This document shows positions 60,877 through 64,000 of a stretch of DNA of 64,000 nt, piece by piece; position 1 is the first letter of the stretch; every line of letters begins with the position of its first letter. The position numbers and the translations under genes were made by a program. Origin of the DNA: Aldehydirespirator sp965221605. GTDB taxonomy: Bacteria > Actinomycetota > Acidimicrobiia > Acidimicrobiales > Aldehydirespiratoraceae. Location of the stretch: positions 62,001 to 126,000 of the forward strand of contig CBDCSK010000002.1 in NCBI GenBank assembly GCA_965221605.1, read 5' to 3'. The notes under the pieces were generated by a model that was not told the origin of the DNA, made no database searches, and saw only the letters and a list, made by a program, of their open reading frames with translations.

Positions 60877-61741
60877 CGCCGGCATCCGCTTCGTTGACGC
60901 TCAGGGCTTGACGGACGGCGCGTTGGGTCTCGGCGTAGACAAGGCGCTTGCGGAACGACGACGATCCGTGGATGTCGCTGACCGGGTCGACCGAGTCACA
61001 GGCAGCCTCCGCGGCGTCGAATGCGGCTGAGGACGATCCCGCCGTCAGGGCTGCTTCGGCTTCGCGGCATCGCAGCGGCCGATCCGCCACACCCGCGATG
61101 GCGACGCGCGCTTCGGTGATCTCACCGGACTCCACGACGCACGCGACCGCCACCGCGACCGTGGCGAAGTCCCCGGCGCGGCGCTGGAACTCCGAGAACC
61201 CCCAGCTGCGCGCGAAGCGGCTACTGAACCGCAGCGAGGTGACGACCTCGTCGGGTCCTTTGGCGGTGGTGTACACCGACTCGAAGAAGTCCTCAGCAGC
61301 GACACTGCGCCAGCCGCGCACGGAGGCGAGGCCAATGACGCCGTCGAGCGCCAGCAGAACGATTGGCCATTCGGCGGCAGGGTCAGCGTGTGCGACGCTG
61401 CCGCCGACGGTGCCGCGGTTGCGGATGGCGCGGTAGCCGACATAGCCCGCGGCGTGCTTCGCGAGCGGCATGGACGCCGCCACCAGCGGGTCGGTCTCCA
61501 TGCGGCGGTGAGTGACCATCGCACCCACCTCGACGCTGCCGTTCGCTCTGGCGATGGAGTCCAGGCCCGGCACCCGGCCGAGATCGATCACATCGCTGGG
61601 GGCGGCTAGGCGAAGGTTGAGCATCGGCAACAGGCTCTGCCCGCCCGCCAACACCACGGCTTCGTCGCCGGTCTCGGCGAGGGCCTCAAGCAACTCCGGA
61701 AGCGTCTGGGGCGCGTGGTAGGCGAATCTCGGCGGCTTCAT
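60869..61741 (-). CDS. Molybdenum hydroxylase FAD subunit
   Basis: The 290-residue subunit starts at ATG 61741 (MKPPRFAYHAPQTL). FAD contacts are seen in VLAGGQSLLPMLNLRLA and RNRGTVGGSVAHADPAAEWP. It is first in the long leftward gene series and is divergent from an LLM oxidoreductase, with a 17-bp palindrome in the 185-base gap. Order FAD, Fe-S, Mo is the classical coxMSL order. Confidence 0.94.
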   Translation of the reverse strand: MKPPRFAYHAPQTLPELLEALAETGDEAVVLAGGQSLLPMLNLRLAAPSDVIDLGRVPGLDSIARANGSVEVGAMVTHRRMETDPLVAASMPLAKHAAGYVGYRAIRNRGTVGGSVAHADPAAEWPIVLLALDGVIGLASVRGWRSVAAEDFFESVYTTAKGPDEVVTSLRFSSRFARSWGFSEFQRRAGDFATVAVAVACVVESGEITEARVAIAGVADRPLRCREAEAALTAGSSSAAFDAAEAACDSVDPVSDIHGSSSFRKRLVYAETQRAVRQALSVNEADAGDG

Positions 61742-61860
61742 GCGCTGCGATGCCCTCCTCCCTCGCCCGGCGACCGCTGCGATGCGCTGCACACGCTCCA
61801 CAGGCCCGCGCAGCCCGACAGCCGATAGTGAACCATGGGAGCAATCTAAAATCAAATATT

Positions 61861-61877
61861 TGCAATTTCAAATTGCA
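61861..61877. promoter_or_regulatory. Perfect 17-bp palindrome in the divergent promoter
   Basis: TGCAATTTCAAATTGCA is perfectly symmetrical around its central C and lies in an AT-rich stretch of otherwise GC-rich DNA, between the divergent FAD-subunit and LLM genes. It is a likely operator for the GntR/FCD regulator encoded about 1.1 kb away, or for another dimeric regulator. Confidence 0.6.
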
Positions 61878-61926
61878 GAATGTAGAACCATCGGACTCAC
61901 TGGCCATCCAAGAGAAGGACCCCCCT

Positions 61927-62913
61927 ATGCGTTTCGGAGCCTGGATCCCATCGTTCGCCTACCCGCAGCTCGACTACGAAAGGGCTCGACGCGGCACCGA
62001 CGCCTTCTCCAAGACAGCCAACGAGCACGACATCGACCTGTGGGTGATCGACCATCTGCTGCACGCTCCGGGCCTATATGGCATGGCGTGGCTCGAGCCG
62101 ATGACGGTGCTCACCCACGCCGCCGCGGTCGCGCCCGATGTCGAGATGGTCGGCACCGGGATCCTGGTGCTGCCGCTGCGCGACCCCGTACTTCTCGCCA
62201 AGGAGGTCGCCACCATGGACTTCCTCACCGGCGGCCGCTACCAGTTCGGGATCGGCCCGGGCTGGTACGGGCCCGAGTTCGATGCGACGGGCACCCACAT
62301 CAGCGAACGCGGCAAGCGCACCGACGAGATCGTCGAGGCGGTCAGGCTGCTGCTGACCACCTCAAACACGTCATTCGAGGGACGGTACTACTCGTTCACC
62401 GATGTCACCATCGAGCCCCGACCGCCGAGGATGCCTCCCGTGTGGGTCGCCGGCGGGTCGCGCATTCCCGACGGGCAGTTCGACAACGACGTACCCGTAC
62501 TGGCAAGAACAGTGCGAGACCGCATCCTCGGGGCCGACTGGTGGCTGTCTCGATGCTCGGGCCAGCAACAGTGGGTGCACCGCGACTGGAGACTGATCCA
62601 GGACGCGGCGGCGGAGCGCGGCACGGCCTGCCCCAGGTTCGCGCATTGCAACTTCATCCATGTGGTCGACACGAGCGATCCGGCGAAGGCCCGCGCCGAG
62701 CAGTCCGTCTACTTCGAGCAGGCCATGGGCAGCCACCGCAGCCGGGAGCATCTCGAGAAGAGCTACTTCTTCGGGTCGATCGACGAGATCGTGGCCCGTC
62801 TGCGCGACCTCGCGGACGGGGGCTGCGAGTACATCGTGCTCGGACCCACCAGCGACGACCCTTCCCAGCTCGAACTGTTGAGCCGTCTCGTGATTCCCCA
62901 AGTGAACAGCTGA
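61927..62913 (+). CDS. LLM-class (luciferase-like) flavin/F420-dependent oxidoreductase
   Basis: The 328-residue TIM-barrel protein starts at ATG 61927 (MRFGAWIPSFAYPQL), preceded by GAAGGA. Family features are TGILVLPLRDPVLLAKEVATMD, LTGGRYQFGIGPGWYGPEFDATG and the EIVEAVRLLL helix. Such proteins use FMN or F420 and are monooxygenases or dehydrogenases. It is transcribed away from the large gene series and next to the regulator gene, so it is probably part of the same catabolic regulon. Confidence 0.88.
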   Translation: MRFGAWIPSFAYPQLDYERARRGTDAFSKTANEHDIDLWVIDHLLHAPGLYGMAWLEPMTVLTHAAAVAPDVEMVGTGILVLPLRDPVLLAKEVATMDFLTGGRYQFGIGPGWYGPEFDATGTHISERGKRTDEIVEAVRLLLTTSNTSFEGRYYSFTDVTIEPRPPRMPPVWVAGGSRIPDGQFDNDVPVLARTVRDRILGADWWLSRCSGQQQWVHRDWRLIQDAAAERGTACPRFAHCNFIHVVDTSDPAKARAEQSVYFEQAMGSHRSREHLEKSYFFGSIDEIVARLRDLADGGCEYIVLGPTSDDPSQLELLSRLVIPQVNS

Positions 62914-62956
62914 GCCACAGCCGGCCTCGGGAATCGGCTGCGATTCTTGCCCCCTG

Positions 62957-63649
62957 CTAGGGGCTGTCCTCCTCGAGAAGGCCCGGCGTGATGGTCGCCG
63001 TCGCGAACTCCCGGTGCGCGGTCATCAAACTGACCAGCGTCTCGGCATCGCGGGCACGGCAAGCGTCGATCAGGCCCACATGCTGGTCTAAGGACACCTC
63101 CTGGACATCCTTGTCCTTGTAGAGGTACAGCACCCGGTAATGGTCGGTGTGCTCCCAAAGCCGTTCGATCTCGCGGACGAGGATCTTGCGACCCGACGCC
63201 CGGTAGGGCACGAAGTGCATCTCACGATGGGCGACGCTAGCGGTCCACAGATCGCCCACGACGAGCGCCTGCTCCATCTCTACGCGGTAGGCGTCCATGC
63301 GCTCAAGGTCCTCATCGGTGATGTTGGTGGCTCCGCTGCGGATCGCCTCGCACTCAAGCAGCAGCGTGATCTGCTGCAACTCGGTGAACTCCTCACGCGA
63401 ATGGCGTGCAACCCAGTAGCCGCGGCGCGGCTCATTGATGACGACCCCCTCGTTTTGGAGCTGGCGCAGCGCCTCGCGCACAGGAACCGGACTCACCCCG
63501 CACGTCTTGGCCACAGCGTCGACCGGGATCTTCTCGCCGGGAGGAAGCTCCCCGGTGATGATCAGCTTGCGCAGATAGTGCAACACGTTCTCATGAACCG
63601 ACGGCTGCGGCACCGGCGGCACCGAGGTGAACACTGCGTCTGTCGCCAC
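62957..63649 (-). CDS. GntR-family transcriptional regulator with FCD domain
   Basis: The 230-residue regulator has an N-terminal winged HTH (LRKLIITGELPPGEKIPVD, VSPVPVREALRQLQNEGVV) and a C-terminal FCD effector domain with histidines in HREMHFVPYRASG, EHTDHYR and DQHVGLIDACRARD that may bind a metal or carboxylate ligand. It starts at GTG 63649. FCD regulators typically respond to the substrate of an adjacent pathway. It converges with the LLM gene and probably controls the island through the palindrome at 61861. Confidence 0.9.
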   Translation of the reverse strand: MATDAVFTSVPPVPQPSVHENVLHYLRKLIITGELPPGEKIPVDAVAKTCGVSPVPVREALRQLQNEGVVINEPRRGYWVARHSREEFTELQQITLLLECEAIRSGATNITDEDLERMDAYRVEMEQALVVGDLWTASVAHREMHFVPYRASGRKILVREIERLWEHTDHYRVLYLYKDKDVQEVSLDQHVGLIDACRARDAETLVSLMTAHREFATATITPGLLEEDSP

Positions 63650-63852
63650 GGCCTGAGGACCTCACTTTCGCGGCGCCGGGCTTGTCGCTGCCAGCAGATG
63701 TGCATCTGCTCGTGCTGCAAGCGCGTCGAAGCGACACACTACCGCCTCAGGCGTTCTCGAATGGAATCTGATATTGGAAATCTGATCTGCCTCCTCAATG
63801 GGAGCCCCCTCCGCTACCCGGGACGAGCGCGGCGATTAGTGTCGCGGCCGTC

Positions 63853-64000
63853 ATGCAGTCCCGGATCAGGCCCCACCACATCGTCATCGCCCTGGGGGTG
63901 GCCATCGCGCTGTTCACCGCCCTGTCGGGCATCGTGGCCGGCATCGCCGGCTTCCACAGCGACAGCCCCATCACCCGCGAGGTGTTCGGCAACATCCCGG
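63853..64000 (+). CDS. N-terminal fragment of a membrane protein, cut by window end
   Basis: An ATG at 63853 opens a frame that reaches the window end. The 49 visible residues contain one hydrophobic helix (IVIALGVAIALFTALSG) followed by SDSPITREVFGNIP. This start resembles membrane-anchored Fe-S or respiratory proteins, but the fragment is too short to assign. The 203-base gap before it, 63650-63852, holds a direct repeat GGAATCTGAT/GGAAATCTGAT at 63761-63785 and nothing else clear. Confidence 0.45.
   Translation, partial: MQSRIRPHHIVIALGVAIALFTALSGIVAGIAGFHSDSPITREVFGNIP

Noticed and set aside
58026..61741. Aerobic CO dehydrogenase (coxMSL)
   Set aside because: Gene order fits, but the Mo-loop is AYRGVARP and not the AYRCSFR of CO dehydrogenase, and no maturation genes are present.
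63795..63995. 66-codon minus-strand frame at the window end
   Set aside because: Antisense to a plausible plus-strand membrane-protein start with better hydrophobic pattern.

Overview
This is a 64 kb, high-GC window from an actinobacterial chromosome, most likely of the class Acidimicrobiia or a close relative. The indications are an HspR/dnaK-grpE-dnaJ-clpB heat-shock block, a caa3-type oxidase locus with CtaG, a ClpS-DUF2017 pair, an HGGN-type poly-gamma-glutamate hydrolase, an F420-type luciferase-like oxidoreductase, and frequent GTG/TTG starts with ATGA/GTGA overlaps. The lineage is inferred from gene content; there is no rRNA in the window.

Layout. (1) 0-5.9 kb: the end of a CcdA-like gene, a PGA hydrolase, pdxH, a methyltransferase, serS, and a first lysine-2,3-aminomutase-family radical SAM gene (kamA1). 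(2) 5.9-8.9 kb: a flavin monooxygenase, an OsmC protein and a striking homologue of eukaryotic sterol C24-methyltransferase. (3) 9-10.5 kb: an AT-richer patch with small orphan genes, one of which looks split by an in-frame stop. (4) 10.6-22.9 kb: a tandem Lrp regulator, then aerobic respiration: ctaG, oxidase subunits IV, III, I and II (II carries a cytochrome c domain), a second set encoding a subunit-III-like protein and a subunit-I-like protein that has lost nearly all haem/copper ligands, ctaB, ctaA, then clpS and DUF2017. (5) 22.9-30.6 kb: a P450, an RND/MMPL transporter, a GPP34-P450 fusion, three tRNAs (Glu, Asp, Phe) and a CYP125-like P450, suggesting sterol or isoprenoid-lipid chemistry. 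(6) 30.6-45.3 kb: housekeeping genes: retropepsin-like protease, ilvD, malic enzyme, purB, purA, clpB, hspR, dnaJ, grpE, dnaK and gpmA.

(7) 45.5-46.7 kb: a hicBA toxin-antitoxin pair and a scar with mobile-element remnants. It is followed by (8) 46.7-63.6 kb, an accessory catabolic island. Fourteen same-strand, mostly overlapping genes run from a molybdenum-hydroxylase set (FAD, 2Fe-2S and Mo subunits) through a nitrilase-DUF2848 fusion, a cupin and a Liv-type ABC importer to a second KamA, a 3-oxoacid CoA-transferase (A and B) and a class III aminotransferase. A divergent LLM oxidoreductase and a GntR/FCD regulator close the island.

The most interesting hypothesis concerns the distal module of this island. 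Radical aminomutase, class III transaminase and 3-oxoacid CoA-transferase would convert an alpha-amino acid to a beta-amino acid, then to a beta-keto acid and a beta-ketoacyl-CoA. That is the logic once proposed for a leucine 2,3-aminomutase route. Both KamA paralogues lack the motifs that hold the two aspartates binding the lysine side chain in true lysine 2,3-aminomutase. A dispersed repeat of about 90 bp (three full copies, one partial) sits inside or next to genes and is translated as part of at least three proteins.
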